The position numbers were made by a program, and so were the translations under genes. This document shows positions 1-11,517 of a stretch of DNA of 62,462 nucleotides, piece after piece (position 1 is the first letter of the stretch; each line of letters starts with the position of its first letter). Location of the stretch: assembly GCA_030526665.1 (NCBI GenBank), contig JAUNCI010000008.1:1-62462 (forward strand). The letters run 5' to 3'. This DNA is from Eubacteriales bacterium (GTDB lineage Bacteria > Bacillota > Clostridia > Lachnospirales > Lachnospiraceae). A model generated the notes under the pieces. That model saw nothing but the letters and a program-made list of their open reading frames with translations. It had not been told where the DNA came from and did not search any database.

Positions 1-3000
1 ACAGAATTCGTTCTGTGAAAACTGGAAAAAGCATGCGTATGAGTTACCAGAGACAGCAAGAAGTTCTGGAAATGCCTAACCTTATTGAGGTTCAGAAGAA
101 TTCCTACAAATGGTTTCTTGAAGAAGGACTTAATGAAGTTTTCGAAGACATCTTTCCGATTGAAGACTTTGGAGGAAAACTGAGACTTGAATTCGTTCGT
201 TATGAATATGACAAAGAGTCAGCAAAATACACTATTGATCAGTGTAAAGAGCGAGATGTTACTTATTCAGCTCCTTTGCGAGTGAAACTGTTGCTTCATA
301 ATAAAGAAACAGGCGAAGTTATCGAAGCGCGTGATCCTAAGACTAATGAGCCAACGCTCATTTTTATGGGTGATCTTCCGCTTATGACAGAAACCGGTAC
401 ATTCGTAATTAACGGCGCTGAACGAGTTATCGTAAGTCAGTTAGTGCGTTCTCCTGGTATTTATTATGCAATAACCCATGATAAAATTGGAAAACGGTTA
501 TTTTCCAGTACCGTAATTCCTAATAGAGGTGCATGGTTGGAGTATGAAACAGATTCCAACGATGTGTTTTATGTTCGAGTTGACAGAACTAGAAAAGTAC
601 CGATCACAGTGCTGATTCGTGCACTTGGTATCGGAACAAATGCAGAAATTCTTGAATTGTTTGGTGAAGAACCGAAACTTCTTGCAAGTATCGGAAAAGA
701 CGTATCTACAAACTATCAGGAAGGTCTTCTGGAACTTTACAAAAAAATCCGTCCGGGTGAACCGCTTGCGGTAGAAAGTGCAGAAAGCCTTGTAAATGCA
801 ATGTTCTTTGATCCGAGAAGATATGATCTTGCTAAAGTCGGACGTTATAAATTCAATAAAAAACTTCACTTTAACAAACGTATCGTAGGACATGTTCTTG
901 CTGAAACTGTTGTAGATCCAACAACAGGTGAAGTTCTTGCGGAAGCAGGAGAGACTGTAAACAAAGAACTTGCAAATACAATTCAGAATGCTGCAGTACC
1001 ATATGTTTGGATCAAAGGTGAAGAACGTGATGTTAAAGTTCTTTCCAACCTTATGGTAAATATCAAACAGCATGTTGATATTGAAGATCCAAAAGCAATC
1101 GGTGTAACAGAAGATGTTTATTATCCGGTTCTTGCGAAAATTCTCGAAGAAAATGAAACATTAGAAGAACAGATTGAGGCTATTAAGCGAGATATCCACG
1201 ATCTGATTCCAAAACATATTACAAAAGAAGATATTTTAGCTTCTATTAACTACAATATGCACTTAGAATATGGCCTTGGAAACGATGATGATATCGACCA
1301 CCTCGGCAACCGTCGTATTCGTGCTGTCGGTGAACTTCTTCAGAACCAGTATCGTATCGGTCTCTCCAGACTGGAACGTGTTGTTCGTGAAAGAATGACA
1401 ACTCAGCAGGATGCAGAAGGTAAAGTATCTCCGCAGAATTTGATTAATATTAAACCTGTTACAGCTGCTGTAAAAGAATTCTTTGGTTCTTCCCAGCTGT
1501 CACAGTTCATGGATCAGAACAATCCGCTTGGTGAGCTGACCCATAAGAGACGTCTTTCCGCATTGGGACCTGGTGGTCTGTCACGAGACAGAGCAGGTTT
1601 CGAGGTACGAGACGTACATTATTCACACTATGGAAGAATGTGCCCGATCGAGACTCCTGAAGGACCTAACATCGGTCTGATCAACTCTCTGGCATCTTAT
1701 GCTCGTATCAACGAGTATGGATTTGTTGAGGCACCATATCGTAAAATTGACAAAACAGATCCGATGAATCCGCGTGTTACAGACGAAGTTGTATACATGA
1801 CTGCGGATGAAGAGGATAACTATCATGTAGCACAGGCGAATGAGGCACTCGATGCAGAGGGACACTTCGTTCGTAAAAATGTTTCCGGTCGTTTCCGTGA
1901 AGAAACACAGGAATATGAACGTCAGATGTTTGATTATATGGACGTGTCTCCAAAGATGGTATTTTCAGTTGCAACAGCACTGATTCCATTCCTTCAGAAC
2001 GATGATGCGAACCGTGCGCTGATGGGATCAAACATGCAGCGTCAGGCAGTACCGCTTATGATTACAGATGCTCCTGTAGTTGGTACCGGTATGGAAACAA
2101 AAACAGCAGTCGACTCCGGTGTTTGCGTAGTTGCAAAAAGAGCCGGTATCGTTGAACGTGCTACATCTACTGACATTACAATCAAAGCCGACGAAGACGG
2201 AACAAGAGATGAATATCATCTTACAAAATTCCTGAGAAGTAACCAGAGCAACTGTTATAACCAGAAACCTATCGTATTCCAGAACGAACACGTAGAAGCC
2301 GGTCAGGTTATCGCAGACGGTCCTTCTACTTCAAACGGTGAACTTGCACTTGGTAAAAACCCACTGATCGGATTTATGACCTGGGAAGGTTATAACTACG
2401 AGGATGCGGTTCTTCTTAGTGAAAGACTTGTAGAATATGATGTATACACATCTATTCATATTGAAGAATACGAAGCAGAAGCTCGTGATACAAAACTCGG
2501 ACCGGAAGAAATCACAAGAGATGTTCCGGGTGTGGGTGATGATGCACTCAAAGATCTGGATGAACGTGGTATCATTCGTATCGGTGCAGAAGTACGTGCC
2601 GGAGATATCCTGGTTGGTAAAGTTACACCTAAGGGTGAAACAGAATTGACAGCTGAGGAAAGACTTCTTCGTGCCATTTTTGGTGAGAAAGCACGTGAGG
2701 TACGTGATACATCACTGAAAGTACCACACGGTGAATATGGTATCGTTGTAGATGCAAAAGTGTTTACAAGAGAAAATTGTGATGACCTTTCTCATGGTGT
2801 ACATCAGTCTGTACGTATCTATATCGCACAGAAGAGAAAAATCTCTGTTGGTGACAAGATGGCCGGTCGTCATGGTAACAAGGGTGTCGTTTCCCGAGTA
2901 CTTCCTGTTGAAGATATGCCGTTCCTTCCAAACGGACGTCCGCTTGATATCGTACTGAATCCACTTGGTGTACCTTCACGTATGAATATCGGACAGGTCC

Positions 3001-3878
3001 TTGAAATTCACTTAAGTCTTGCTGCAAAAGCACTTGGCTTTAACATTGCAACACCGGTATTTGATGGTGCAAACGAGGTGGATATCCAGGATACACTGGA
3101 ATTGGCAAATGATTATGTAAATATTGAAGATTTCGAAGAGTTTCGTGCAAAATATCAGGACATTCTTGCTCCGGATGTAATGCAGTATCTCGACGAAAAT
3201 AAAGCACATAGAAGCCTGTGGAAGGGCGTACCGATCTCCAGAGATGGTAAAGTACGTCTTCGTGACGGTCGTACCGGTGAATATTTCGACAGCCCGGTAA
3301 CAATTGGTCACATGCATTACCTGAAACTGCATCATCTGGTTGATGACAAGATCCATGCACGTTCTACAGGTCCTTACTCACTTGTTACTCAGCAGCCACT
3401 TGGTGGTAAAGCACAGTTCGGTGGACAGCGTTTCGGTGAGATGGAGGTTTGGGCTCTGGAAGCTTATGGTGCATCTTACACACTTCAGGAAATTCTTACT
3501 GTTAAATCCGATGATGTTATCGGTCGTGTGAAAACATACGAAGCGATCATTAAAGGTGATAATATTCCTGAACCGGGTATTCCGGAATCCTTCAAGGTAC
3601 TTCTCAAAGAGCTTCAGTCTCTTGGTCTGGATGTTCGTGTGCTTAGAGAAGACCATACAGAAGTTGAAATTCTTGAAAACGTTGACTATGGCAATATAGA
3701 TTTCAAATCTGTCGAATCAGTAATGGGTGATGACCGAGACTATAAATCAAAAGAATCATATGGTGATCATGGATATACTCAGCAGGAAGTTGTAGATGGT
3801 GAATTTACAGCAGTTGAGGAAGAAAATGATGCAGATGATTTCGATTACGACGACAGTGAAACTTTTGACGAAGAATAG
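1..3878 (+). CDS. rpoB: RNA polymerase beta subunit, 5' end outside window
   Basis: Beta subunit of DNA-dependent RNA polymerase, forming half of the active-site cleft. The reading frame is open from the first bases: the codons before the GTG at 15 read R-I-R-S, matching the N-R-I-R stretch that precedes TGKSMRMSY in clostridial RpoB. The true start therefore lies a few codons upstream of the window and the GTG is internal. About 1290 residues are visible, the normal size, ending in an acidic tail ([14 protein letters not shown]). The rifampicin-binding region ([22 protein letters not shown]) has the usual sensitive-type residues. [12 protein letters not shown] and the C-terminal [21 protein letters not shown] clamp region are intact. 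A 17-base gap and a good ribosome binding site lead to rpoC, so the two are one operon. Confidence 0.98.
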   Translation, partial: RIRSVKTGKSMRMSYQRQQEVLEMPNLIEVQKNSYKWFLEEGLNEVFEDIFPIEDFGGKLRLEFVRYEYDKESAKYTIDQCKERDVTYSAPLRVKLLLHNKETGEVIEARDPKTNEPTLIFMGDLPLMTETGTFVINGAERVIVSQLVRSPGIYYAITHDKIGKRLFSSTVIPNRGAWLEYETDSNDVFYVRVDRTRKVPITVLIRALGIGTNAEILELFGEEPKLLASIGKDVSTNYQEGLLELYKKIRPGEPLAVESAESLVNAMFFDPRRYDLAKVGRYKFNKKLHFNKRIVGHVLAETVVDPTTGEVLAEAGETVNKELANTIQNAAVPYVWIKGEERDVKVLSNLMVNIKQHVDIEDPKAIGVTEDVYYPVLAKILEENETLEEQIEAIKRDIHDLIPKHITKEDILASINYNMHLEYGLGNDDDIDHLGNRRIRAVGELLQNQYRIGLSRLERVVRERMTTQQDAEGKVSPQNLINIKPVTAAVKEFFGSSQLSQFMDQNNPLGELTHKRRLSALGPGGLSRDRAGFEVRDVHYSHYGRMCPIETPEGPNIGLINSLASYARINEYGFVEAPYRKIDKTDPMNPRVTDEVVYMTADEEDNYHVAQANEALDAEGHFVRKNVSGRFREETQEYERQMFDYMDVSPKMVFSVATALIPFLQNDDANRALMGSNMQRQAVPLMITDAPVVGTGMETKTAVDSGVCVVAKRAGIVERATSTDITIKADEDGTRDEYHLTKFLRSNQSNCYNQKPIVFQNEHVEAGQVIADGPSTSNGELALGKNPLIGFMTWEGYNYEDAVLLSERLVEYDVYTSIHIEEYEAEARDTKLGPEEITRDVPGVGDDALKDLDERGIIRIGAEVRAGDILVGKVTPKGETELTAEERLLRAIFGEKAREVRDTSLKVPHGEYGIVVDAKVFTRENCDDLSHGVHQSVRIYIAQKRKISVGDKMAGRHGNKGVVSRVLPVEDMPFLPNGRPLDIVLNPLGVPSRMNIGQVLEIHLSLAAKALGFNIATPVFDGANEVDIQDTLELANDYVNIEDFEEFRAKYQDILAPDVMQYLDENKAHRSLWKGVPISRDGKVRLRDGRTGEYFDSPVTIGHMHYLKLHHLVDDKIHARSTGPYSLVTQQPLGGKAQFGGQRFGEMEVWALEAYGASYTLQEILTVKSDDVIGRVKTYEAIIKGDNIPEPGIPESFKVLLKELQSLGLDVRVLREDHTEVEILENVDYGNIDFKSVESVMGDDRDYKSKESYGDHGYTQQEVVDGEFTAVEEENDADDFDYDDSETFDEE

Positions 3879-3895
3879 AAAGGGGAAAGTAATAA

Positions 3896-6800
3896 ATGGC
3901 AGAAACAACAAATACAGTAGTACAACCTTATCAGCCAATGACTTTCGATGCCATTAAAATCGGATTGGCCTCCCCTGAGCAAATCAGAAAATGGTCAAAA
4001 GGGGAAGTGTTAAAACCGGAAACTATCAATTATCGTACATTAAAACCAGAGAGAGACGGTCTTTTCTGTGAAAAGATTTTTGGACCTAGCAAAGACTGGG
4101 AATGCCATTGCGGTAAATACAAAAAAATCCGTTATAAAGGTGTTGTCTGCGATCGTTGTGGAGTAGAAGTTACAAAAGCAACGGTTCGTAGAGAACGTAT
4201 GGGACATATTGAACTTGCCGCACCGGTATCTCATATCTGGTATTTCAAGGGAATTCCGTCCCGTATGGGATTGATTCTCGACATTTCTCCGAGAACACTG
4301 GAAAAGGTATTATATTTCTCAAGTTATGTAGTATTAAATCCGGGTCAGACAGGTCTTTCTTATAAACAGGTTCTTACAGAATCTGAATATCAGAAAGCAA
4401 AAGACGATCTCCGTGCTGCAGGCATTGATGACAAAGAATTCAGAGCTGAAATGGGTGCGGAAGCTGTCCTTGAACTGCTTCAGAATATTGATGTGGAAAA
4501 AGAGGCAGATGAACTCAAAGAAGAGTTGAAAGATGCCACAGGACAGAAACGTGCAAAAATCATTAAAAGACTGGAAGTTGTTGAATCTTTCCGTGAGTCA
4601 GGAAACAAACCGGAATGGATGGTAATGACAGTACTTCCTGTTATTCCACCGGATCTTCGCCCGATGGTTCAGTTGGATGGAGGACGTTTTGCAACATCTG
4701 ACTTAAATGATCTTTACAGAAGAATCATTAACCGTAACAATCGTCTGAAACGTTTACAGGAACTGAAAGCTCCGGATATCATTGTAAGAAATGAAAAACG
4801 TATGCTTCAGGAAGCTGTTGACGCGCTGATCGATAACGGTCGTAGAGGCCGTCCGGTAACAGGACCTGGAAATAGAGCACTGAAATCTCTTTCTGATATG
4901 CTGAAAGGTAAAGGCGGACGTTTCCGTCAGAACCTTCTCGGAAAACGAGTTGACTATTCCGGACGTTCCGTAATCGTCGTTGGACCGGAACTGAAAATTT
5001 ATCAGTGTGGTCTTCCAAAAGAAATGGCAATCGAGCTTTTCAAACCTTTCGTTATGAAAGAACTCGTTGCAAATAAAACATCACATAATATTAAAAATGC
5101 TAAGAAAATGGTAGAAAAACTGGAACCTGCAGTTTGGGACGTTCTGGAAGAAGTTATCAAAGAACATCCGGTTATGCTTAACCGAGCACCTACACTGCAT
5201 CGTCTTGGTATCCAGGCTTTCGAACCAATTCTTGTTGAAGGTAAAGCAATCAAACTTCATCCGCTTGTATGTACTGCGTTCAACGCCGACTTTGACGGTG
5301 ACCAGATGGCTGTACATCTTCCGCTTTCAGTAGAAGCTCAGGCGGAATGCCGTTTCCTTCTGCTTTCACCAAACAACCTTCTGAAACCATCCGATGGTGG
5401 TCCTGTAGCTGTTCCTTCACAGGATATGGTTCTTGGTATTTATTACCTGACACAGGAAAGACCGGAACTTGCCCGTAAAGTAATCATTGATGGGGAAGAA
5501 GTTGTTCGTAAATTAACATTCAAAGATTTGAACGAAGCAATCCTTGCTTATGAAAATAAAGTCATTAAACTTCAGACACCTATTAAAGTAGGAATCTGCA
5601 AAACAATGCCGGACGGCACTGAGAAAAAAGGCTTTGTTGAGACAACATTGGGACGTCTTCTGTTCAATGAAATTCTTCCACAGGATCTTGGATTTGTAGA
5701 TCGAAGTGTGGAAGGCAATGAATTACTTCCGGAAGTTGATTTCCTTGTAGGAAAGAAACAGTTGAAGAAAATTCTTGAAAAAGTTATTAATACACACGGT
5801 GCAACCAAGACAGCTGAAGTATTGGATGCTATCAAATCTACCGGTTATAAATATTCTACAAGAGCAGCCATGACAGTATCTATTTCTGACATGACAGTGC
5901 CTCCGCAGAAACCGGAAATGATTCAGGCTGCACAGGATACAGTTGATAAAATCACACGAAACTACAAACGTGGTCTTATCACAGAGGAAGAACGTTATAA
6001 AGAAGTTGTTGAAACATGGAAGAAGACTGACGATGCCCTTACAAAAGCGCTTCTGTCAGGACTTGATAAATATAACAACATCTTCATGATGGCCGATTCC
6101 GGTGCCCGTGGTTCTGATAAACAGATTAAACAGCTTGCAGGTATGCGTGGTTTGATGGCGGATACAACCGGTCATACGATCGAACTTCCAATCAAATCAA
6201 ACTTCCGTGAAGGTCTGGATGTATTGGAATACTTCATGTCTGCGCATGGTGCTCGTAAAGGTCTTTCCGATACAGCTCTTCGTACAGCCGACTCCGGTTA
6301 CCTGACAAGACGAATGGTTGACGTTTCTCAGGAACTTATTGTTCGCGAACTTGACTGCTGTGAAACAAGACCAGAAATTTCCGGTATGTATGTAAAAGCA
6401 TTCATGGACGGAAAAGAAGAAATCGAAGTTCTTCAGGAACGTATTACAGGACGTTACTCCTGCAATACAATTACAGATAAAAACGGTGAAGTTATCGTAA
6501 AAGCAAACCATATGATCACTCCAAAACGTGCTGCACGTATTATGAGTGATGGTGTGAATGAAAACGGCGGCAAGATCGATAGTGTTAAGATTCGTACCAT
6601 TCTTACATGTAAATGTAAAAATGGTATCTGTGCAAAATGTTACGGTGCCAATATGGCAACCGGCGAATCTGTTCAGGTTGGTGAATCTGTTGGTATTATC
6701 GCTGCACAGTCAATCGGTGAACCTGGTACACAGCTTACCATGCGTACATTCCATACCGGTGGTGTTGCCGGCGGCGATATCACACAGGGTCTTCCTCGAG

Positions 6801-7618
6801 TTGAGGAGCTTTTCGAAGCAAGAAAACCAAAAGGTCTTGCAATCATCACCGAAATCAAAGGTATCGCTACAATCAACGATACAAAGAAAAAACGTGAGAT
6901 CACAGTTACAAATCCTGATGATGGAGAATCCAAGACATACCTTATTCCTTATGGATCTCGTATTAAAGTTCTTGATGGTCAGGTTCTTGAAGCCGGTGAT
7001 GAACTTACAGAAGGTAGTGTAAATCCGCATGATATCCTTAGAATTAAAGGTGTTCGTGCAGTACAGGATTATATGCTCCGTGAAGTTCAGCGTGTATACA
7101 GACTTCAGGGTGTAGAAATCAGCGATAAACATATCGAAGTTATTGTTCGTCAGATGCTGAAAAAAATCCGTATTGAAGAAAACGGTGACAGTGAATTCCT
7201 TCCTGGAACATTGGTTGATGTTCTGGAATTCGAGGATGTCAATGAACAGCTTGAAGCAGAAGGAAAAGTTCCTGCAGAAGGAAAACAGATCATGCTTGGT
7301 ATTACAAAAGCTGCTCTGGCAACAAATTCATTCCTGTCAGCTGCATCTTTCCAGGAAACAACAAAAGTTCTTACAGAAGCTGCAATCAAAGGAAAAATTG
7401 ATCCGCTGCTCGGCCTGAAAGAAAATGTTATTCTTGGTAAACTGATTCCTGCCGGTACAGGTTTGAAGCGTTACAGCAAAGTTGAGCTGAGCACACAGAT
7501 GCCTGAAACAGCAGAAGAATCAATTATGATTGGCGAAGAAGACAATGAGATGCCGAATTTGGAAGAAAATTCTGTAGCTGAAGAAAACGACCTTGTGGTT
7601 GATGTAACAGAAGAATAA
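3896..7618 (+). CDS. rpoC: RNA polymerase beta' subunit
   Basis: Beta' subunit of RNA polymerase, 1240 residues, complete. The start ATG follows AAAGGGG at a normal distance. Visible landmarks in order are: the N-terminal zinc ribbon (CHCGKYKK ... CDRCGVEV, about residues 63-85), the rudder and lid region, the catalytic magnesium loop [12 protein letters not shown] (about 462-473), a second cysteine cluster ([11 protein letters not shown], about 904-914) and the bridge-helix/trigger-loop segment [20 protein letters not shown] (about 932-951). The C-terminus is acidic like that of RpoB. An intrinsic terminator follows directly. In many Clostridia rpoC is followed within a few hundred bases by rpsL; here about 5 kb of other genes intervene. 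Confidence 0.98.
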   Translation: MAETTNTVVQPYQPMTFDAIKIGLASPEQIRKWSKGEVLKPETINYRTLKPERDGLFCEKIFGPSKDWECHCGKYKKIRYKGVVCDRCGVEVTKATVRRERMGHIELAAPVSHIWYFKGIPSRMGLILDISPRTLEKVLYFSSYVVLNPGQTGLSYKQVLTESEYQKAKDDLRAAGIDDKEFRAEMGAEAVLELLQNIDVEKEADELKEELKDATGQKRAKIIKRLEVVESFRESGNKPEWMVMTVLPVIPPDLRPMVQLDGGRFATSDLNDLYRRIINRNNRLKRLQELKAPDIIVRNEKRMLQEAVDALIDNGRRGRPVTGPGNRALKSLSDMLKGKGGRFRQNLLGKRVDYSGRSVIVVGPELKIYQCGLPKEMAIELFKPFVMKELVANKTSHNIKNAKKMVEKLEPAVWDVLEEVIKEHPVMLNRAPTLHRLGIQAFEPILVEGKAIKLHPLVCTAFNADFDGDQMAVHLPLSVEAQAECRFLLLSPNNLLKPSDGGPVAVPSQDMVLGIYYLTQERPELARKVIIDGEEVVRKLTFKDLNEAILAYENKVIKLQTPIKVGICKTMPDGTEKKGFVETTLGRLLFNEILPQDLGFVDRSVEGNELLPEVDFLVGKKQLKKILEKVINTHGATKTAEVLDAIKSTGYKYSTRAAMTVSISDMTVPPQKPEMIQAAQDTVDKITRNYKRGLITEEERYKEVVETWKKTDDALTKALLSGLDKYNNIFMMADSGARGSDKQIKQLAGMRGLMADTTGHTIELPIKSNFREGLDVLEYFMSAHGARKGLSDTALRTADSGYLTRRMVDVSQELIVRELDCCETRPEISGMYVKAFMDGKEEIEVLQERITGRYSCNTITDKNGEVIVKANHMITPKRAARIMSDGVNENGGKIDSVKIRTILTCKCKNGICAKCYGANMATGESVQVGESVGIIAAQSIGEPGTQLTMRTFHTGGVAGGDITQGLPRVEELFEARKPKGLAIITEIKGIATINDTKKKREITVTNPDDGESKTYLIPYGSRIKVLDGQVLEAGDELTEGSVNPHDILRIKGVRAVQDYMLREVQRVYRLQGVEISDKHIEVIVRQMLKKIRIEENGDSEFLPGTLVDVLEFEDVNEQLEAEGKVPAEGKQIMLGITKAALATNSFLSAASFQETTKVLTEAAIKGKIDPLLGLKENVILGKLIPAGTGLKRYSKVELSTQMPETAEESIMIGEEDNEMPNLEENSVAEENDLVVDVTEE

Positions 7619-7631
7619 AAGTAAGTTAATG

Positions 7632-7667
7632 ATCAGGCGATACAATTCGTATCGCCTGATTTTTTTT
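7632..7667 (+). terminator. Intrinsic terminator after rpoC
   Basis: A perfect 12-bp stem (ATCAGGCGATAC / GTATCGCCTGAT) with a 5-base loop is followed by eight T residues. It ends the rpoBC transcript. Confidence 0.93.
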
Positions 7668-7719
7668 ATAAATGTTGGCTGTGAAAGTGCATTGCAGACG
7701 CACTTTGTTCTATAATAAG
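7667..7719 (+). repeat. 53-base intergenic repeat, copy 1
   Basis: This segment is the same length as, and about 80% identical to, the segment at 42985-43037. It contains a short inverted repeat (AAGTGC ... GCACTT) followed by TGTTCT. Both copies begin exactly at the T-run of an intrinsic terminator and precede a gene for a membrane-anchored protein with an extracellular C-terminal part. Function is unknown. Confidence 0.6.
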
Positions 7720-7813
7720 AAACAAAAAAGAGTTTACAACAAAGAATAAAATTTATGATAAAATAGGCGTATCGATTTGAAATAAAAAGCAAAGCTCAAA
7801 GGAGGGAATGAAT

Positions 7814-9466
7814 ATGGACAAGAACCTGCCGGTATCAGTATGGCCGGAGTGGGAAATTATCGAGAAAATCGGTGAAGGATCCTATGGCAAGGTCTATAAA
7901 GCAGAGAGGATCGTAAATGGACTCAGCTTTTACTCTGCGATAAAAGTTCTGACGATTCCATCCGGAAAGAGTGAGCTGAACGGAGTTTTATCGGATCTTG
8001 GTGATGAACAGTCAGCAAAAAAATATTTTGAGGATCTGCTCAAAGAATGTGCCCAGGAAATCACTATGATGGAGTATTTCCGTGGGAATTCGAATATGGT
8101 TTCTGTTGAGGACTACAAAGTAGTCGAATATCTGGATGAAATAGGCTGGGATATTTACATTAGAATGGAATTTTTAACCAGCTTTTTAGAGTATTCGGCA
8201 GAACATGCTATGACAAAAAATAAAATTCTTCAGCTGGGCATAGATTTGTGTAAATCTCTTCAATGCTGTAATCGATACAATATAATACACAGGGACATAA
8301 AACCGGAAAATATTTTTGTGTCAGAGTTTGGAGATTTTAAATTGGGAGACTTTGGCATTGCACGTAAATGGGAACGTACAATGAGTGGATTCTCCAAAAA
8401 AGGAACATATTCCTATATGGCTCCGGAGATGTATCGTGGAGAGGCATATGATTATCGCGCCGATATATATTCTCTGGGTATTGTACTTTATAAACTCCTG
8501 AATCATAACAGGCTTCCGTTTCTGGATCTGAATAAACAGCTGATTACGTATCACGATAAGGAAGCAGCCCTGAACAGACGTATGTCTGGAGAAAAGATGC
8601 CTTATCCGATTGATGCCGGGGAAGAATTAGGAAAGATCGTCAATCGTGCATGTGAATTTGATCCTGAGAAAAGATATAAAACACCAGATGCATTAAGAAA
8701 AGACCTGGAAGGTATTTTGTATGGAACGTCTGACAAAAAAGAAACTGCAAAAGATGAGGAACTTCCGTTTTCAGAATTTTTTGAGGATGAGCAGATAGAA
8801 AAGGATGCCTTTGAAAATACCCGAGAGGTAAAAAATATCGCAGAGGATATTTCGGAACGCAAGAAAAAGGAAAAAAAGGCCAACAACAAAAAACGTGTCA
8901 GTATCTGGGTCGTTACGGCAATTATCATTTCTGCGCTGGCGAGTGCCGGAGCGGTTGCTCTGTATATGAAGGATGTTGTGGAACGTACTGTTCGTGAGCA
9001 GCAAAAAGAAATGCTGGAGCTGTTAAATAAGAGCGATTATGCATTGAATCCGGAGTTGGTTGATGATTTTTCTGAAAGTATTCAACAGGTAAAAGATCAT
9101 GCAACGGAAATTGTAAATAATTTACAATCTTACAGACGAGTTGGAAAAGAAGAAGAACAATTTTTATACTATGATGAAAATAATAATCTGATGAAAGCAC
9201 TGGTATATCCCGAATACTCAGAAGATGGTGTTTATGAAGAGTATTATTATTGGAACAATGAACTGTTCTTTGCTTATATCTGGAGTGGTGAAAATGAAGA
9301 AATGTATTATTACAACAGCGGAAAAATGATTCGCTGGATTGCGCAGGATGGAACCTGTCATGATGAAGAGTGGGACGATTCGGAATATCAGGAGCGCGGG
9401 GAGAAATACTGGAATCGCTCAGAAGCATTATTGGAACGCTCTGAAGCTTCACGGAAAGGCAGGTAG
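7814..9466 (+). CDS. Membrane-anchored Ser/Thr protein kinase
   Basis: Hanks-type serine/threonine kinase, about 550 residues. The kinase domain (about 12-300) has the glycine loop (GEGSYGKVYKAE), the ATP-binding lysine in AIKVL, the catalytic loop HRDIKPEN (about 159), DFG (about 179), GTYSYMAPE and the DIYSLGIVLY helix. It therefore looks active. A charged linker leads to one transmembrane helix (about 363-386). The extracellular part of some 160 residues is rich in Tyr/Glu/Asn with short repeats (LYYDENNNLMKAL, MYYYNSGKM) resembling MORN or toxin-like repeat proteins, and it has no PASTA domains. It is therefore not the usual PrkC. The ATG at 7808 abuts the GGAGGG, so the ATG at 7814 with a 7-base spacing is preferred. 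A PP2C phosphatase gene follows after 3 bases. Ligand and substrates are unknown. Confidence 0.9.
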   Translation: MDKNLPVSVWPEWEIIEKIGEGSYGKVYKAERIVNGLSFYSAIKVLTIPSGKSELNGVLSDLGDEQSAKKYFEDLLKECAQEITMMEYFRGNSNMVSVEDYKVVEYLDEIGWDIYIRMEFLTSFLEYSAEHAMTKNKILQLGIDLCKSLQCCNRYNIIHRDIKPENIFVSEFGDFKLGDFGIARKWERTMSGFSKKGTYSYMAPEMYRGEAYDYRADIYSLGIVLYKLLNHNRLPFLDLNKQLITYHDKEAALNRRMSGEKMPYPIDAGEELGKIVNRACEFDPEKRYKTPDALRKDLEGILYGTSDKKETAKDEELPFSEFFEDEQIEKDAFENTREVKNIAEDISERKKKEKKANNKKRVSIWVVTAIIISALASAGAVALYMKDVVERTVREQQKEMLELLNKSDYALNPELVDDFSESIQQVKDHATEIVNNLQSYRRVGKEEEQFLYYDENNNLMKALVYPEYSEDGVYEEYYYWNNELFFAYIWSGENEEMYYYNSGKMIRWIAQDGTCHDEEWDDSEYQERGEKYWNRSEALLERSEASRKGR

Positions 9467-9469
9467 AAA

Positions 9470-10297
9470 ATGTCATATCAAATTGAATATGCCTGTGTTT
9501 GCGAAAATGGAAAAGTTCGTATGCATAATGAGGATAATTTCTGGTGCAAGGGTGCCTATCTTCCTTCTGAAAATACCGGAACGAGAGACTATCTGACTGG
9601 AAATTGCAGCGAAGATAAAAAATCGATTTTTGCGGTTTTTGACGGAATGGGCGGAGAAAGTCACGGAGAAATGGCATCTTATTTATCCGCCAAAAGTCTG
9701 GATGAATTTTATTATGAGAATCAAAAACTTTTGGATCAAAATCCGGAAAAATTTCTGGAAATGTCATGCAAATCAATGAATACAGCAGTTTGTGATTTCG
9801 CGAAAAACAACAAAATCCGCTCCATGGGAAGTACTGTGGCGATGGCAGCGATTGATGAGAAAAAGATATATGTGTCTAATTTAGGAGATAGCAGAGTATA
9901 CTGGTACCATGACGGAGAATTGCTGCTGCTGACAACCGACCATGTGATGAAAAGAGGCTTATTTGGAAAACCTCCGCTGGTACAATATTTGGGAATTGAA
10001 GAAAAGCATATGATTTTAGAACCATCAATAAAAGTTGTTGAACATTCTGAAAACGATGCACTTATTTTGTGCAGTGACGGAGTTACCGATATGCTGACGG
10101 AATCGGAAATGAGTAATATGCTTGCAGAAGAACTGCCGGATCAAAAACGTTCCATGGTGGATATCGCACATAAAATAGTAGAGCTGGCGTTAGAACGTGG
10201 CGGACGTGATAATACAACATTGATTATTTGCAGAGTAAAAGGAAAAACCAGAGAACATATCTGGAAAAAAGTTTTTCGTAAACTAAGGGAGAAATAA
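9470..10297 (+). CDS. PP2C-family Ser/Thr protein phosphatase
   Basis: PPM/PP2C metal-dependent phosphatase, 275 residues, cytoplasmic. The metal-binding aspartates are in the expected motifs: HNEDN near residue 20, FAVFDGMGG near 55, SNLGDSR near 138, LCSDGVTDML near 203 and GGRDNTTLII near 246. The gene starts 3 bases after the kinase stop and is surely co-transcribed with it, so the pair forms a reversible phosphorylation switch. The N-terminal 45 residues between HNEDN and the DGMGG motif are longer than in the shortest Stp proteins (NFWCKGAYLPSEN region), as in the phosphatases paired with non-PASTA kinases. Confidence 0.93.
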   Translation: MSYQIEYACVCENGKVRMHNEDNFWCKGAYLPSENTGTRDYLTGNCSEDKKSIFAVFDGMGGESHGEMASYLSAKSLDEFYYENQKLLDQNPEKFLEMSCKSMNTAVCDFAKNNKIRSMGSTVAMAAIDEKKIYVSNLGDSRVYWYHDGELLLLTTDHVMKRGLFGKPPLVQYLGIEEKHMILEPSIKVVEHSENDALILCSDGVTDMLTESEMSNMLAEELPDQKRSMVDIAHKIVELALERGGRDNTTLIICRVKGKTREHIWKKVFRKLREK

Positions 10298-10302
10298 CAA
10301 TC

Positions 10303-11517
10303 ATGAAGAATCGAATGAAGGATCTTGATTTTGAGCAGACGGTTGCTTTTGATTCTGTTCAGGATTTTGAATTTACCAGAAAAGCACTTCAGAGATTTCG
10401 GGAAGTGGTCAGTCTGGAAGATTTCGAAGACGAGGATGCAGAGGTCATTTTTCGTTATTTATATAAAGAGATGGAACTTGTTTCCTTTGGGGATTTTCTG
10501 AAAAGATATATTTATGAGCGTGCGGGCCTGGAAGAACCCTATGCGGAAGTACCGAATGAAGTATATCGTGAGATTGTGGTGGACTCTTTTCGAGAAACGT
10601 TTACACCAAAATCAATGACGCCTACGACGGCAAAGCTGCCTGCATTGATCAACAATTGGCTGAATCAGGCTTCTGTCAAACGAGAAACCATATTTCTGCT
10701 TGGCTTTGGACTTAGAATGACGGTCGAAGATGTTTCAGACTTTTTGACAAGTGTACTTAGAGAACAGGATTTTGATTTCCAAAATCCGGATGAAGTGATT
10801 TTCTGGTATTGTTACAGCAAACAGCTGGGATATCACCAGGCAGAGCTTTATCAGGAAAAATATGCAAAACTTAAAGAAAATTCACAGATACAGGCAAAAA
10901 GAGTAGTAGGAAATAATATTTCTATTGAAAATGAAAAAGAATTATTTGAATATCTTGCATATTTAAAAACGGGATGGGAAGATCCTCTTTCAGAAAAAAG
11001 CCAGGCTTTTTCAGAGTTTAATCGATTATTAAATGAGTCAAAGGAAATTATAGCTCAGATGTATCAGAAAGACGAAGAGGAAGAACGAGGCAAGAAAATC
11101 TGGACTGCAGAACAGATAGGACCATCTGACATAGAAAAGGTGATCTGCAGTGGAATTCCGATCAATGAAATGGGAAATCTCAAAAAAATGTCAGCGTCGA
11201 TTCTGTCGAAACATTTCAGTCAGAAACGATTCAGCCGACAAAGAATTACTAATATTCTCAATCATAAACTTCCGGTCGAACGTTTTGATCTGATCACATT
11301 AGAATTCTTTGTCGTATCACAGAAAATGCAGGACATCGATCCATATGAACGCTATCAGTTTTTTGTAAAAGAAATCAAGAATCTTCTATATAAATGTGGT
11401 ATGAGCGAGCTTTATATTGTGAATCCGTATGAATGCTTTATTCTTATGTGTCTGCTTACGGATTGTCCGCTTGCAGTTTTTTCTGAAATCTGGGAACGCT
11501 CTTATGAGGAGGCGTAG
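10303..11517 (+). CDS. Uncharacterised protein of the kinase/phosphatase operon
   Basis: A 404-residue soluble protein with no signal peptide or membrane helix, predicted largely helical. I do not recognise a named domain. Segments such as FLLGFGLRMTVEDVSDFL, PDEVIFWYCYSKQLGY and MSELYIVNPYECFILMCLL suggest repeated helical units. The first 20 residues (DLDFEQTVAFD) contain a Thr in an acidic setting, as in phospho-Thr tails read by FHA domains, but no FHA domain is visible nearby. It starts 5 bases after the PP2C stop and is the last gene of the unit. A role as substrate or scaffold of the kinase is plausible but inferred from position only. The ribosome binding site is weak; the ATG at 10315 is an alternative start. 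Confidence 0.75.
   Translation: MKNRMKDLDFEQTVAFDSVQDFEFTRKALQRFREVVSLEDFEDEDAEVIFRYLYKEMELVSFGDFLKRYIYERAGLEEPYAEVPNEVYREIVVDSFRETFTPKSMTPTTAKLPALINNWLNQASVKRETIFLLGFGLRMTVEDVSDFLTSVLREQDFDFQNPDEVIFWYCYSKQLGYHQAELYQEKYAKLKENSQIQAKRVVGNNISIENEKELFEYLAYLKTGWEDPLSEKSQAFSEFNRLLNESKEIIAQMYQKDEEEERGKKIWTAEQIGPSDIEKVICSGIPINEMGNLKKMSASILSKHFSQKRFSRQRITNILNHKLPVERFDLITLEFFVVSQKMQDIDPYERYQFFVKEIKNLLYKCGMSELYIVNPYECFILMCLLTDCPLAVFSEIWERSYEEA

Noticed and set aside
8925-9776. 283-codon minus-strand frame across the kinase/PP2C junction
   Set aside because: It covers two well-supported plus-strand genes, is rich in His, Phe and Ser, and shows no family resemblance.
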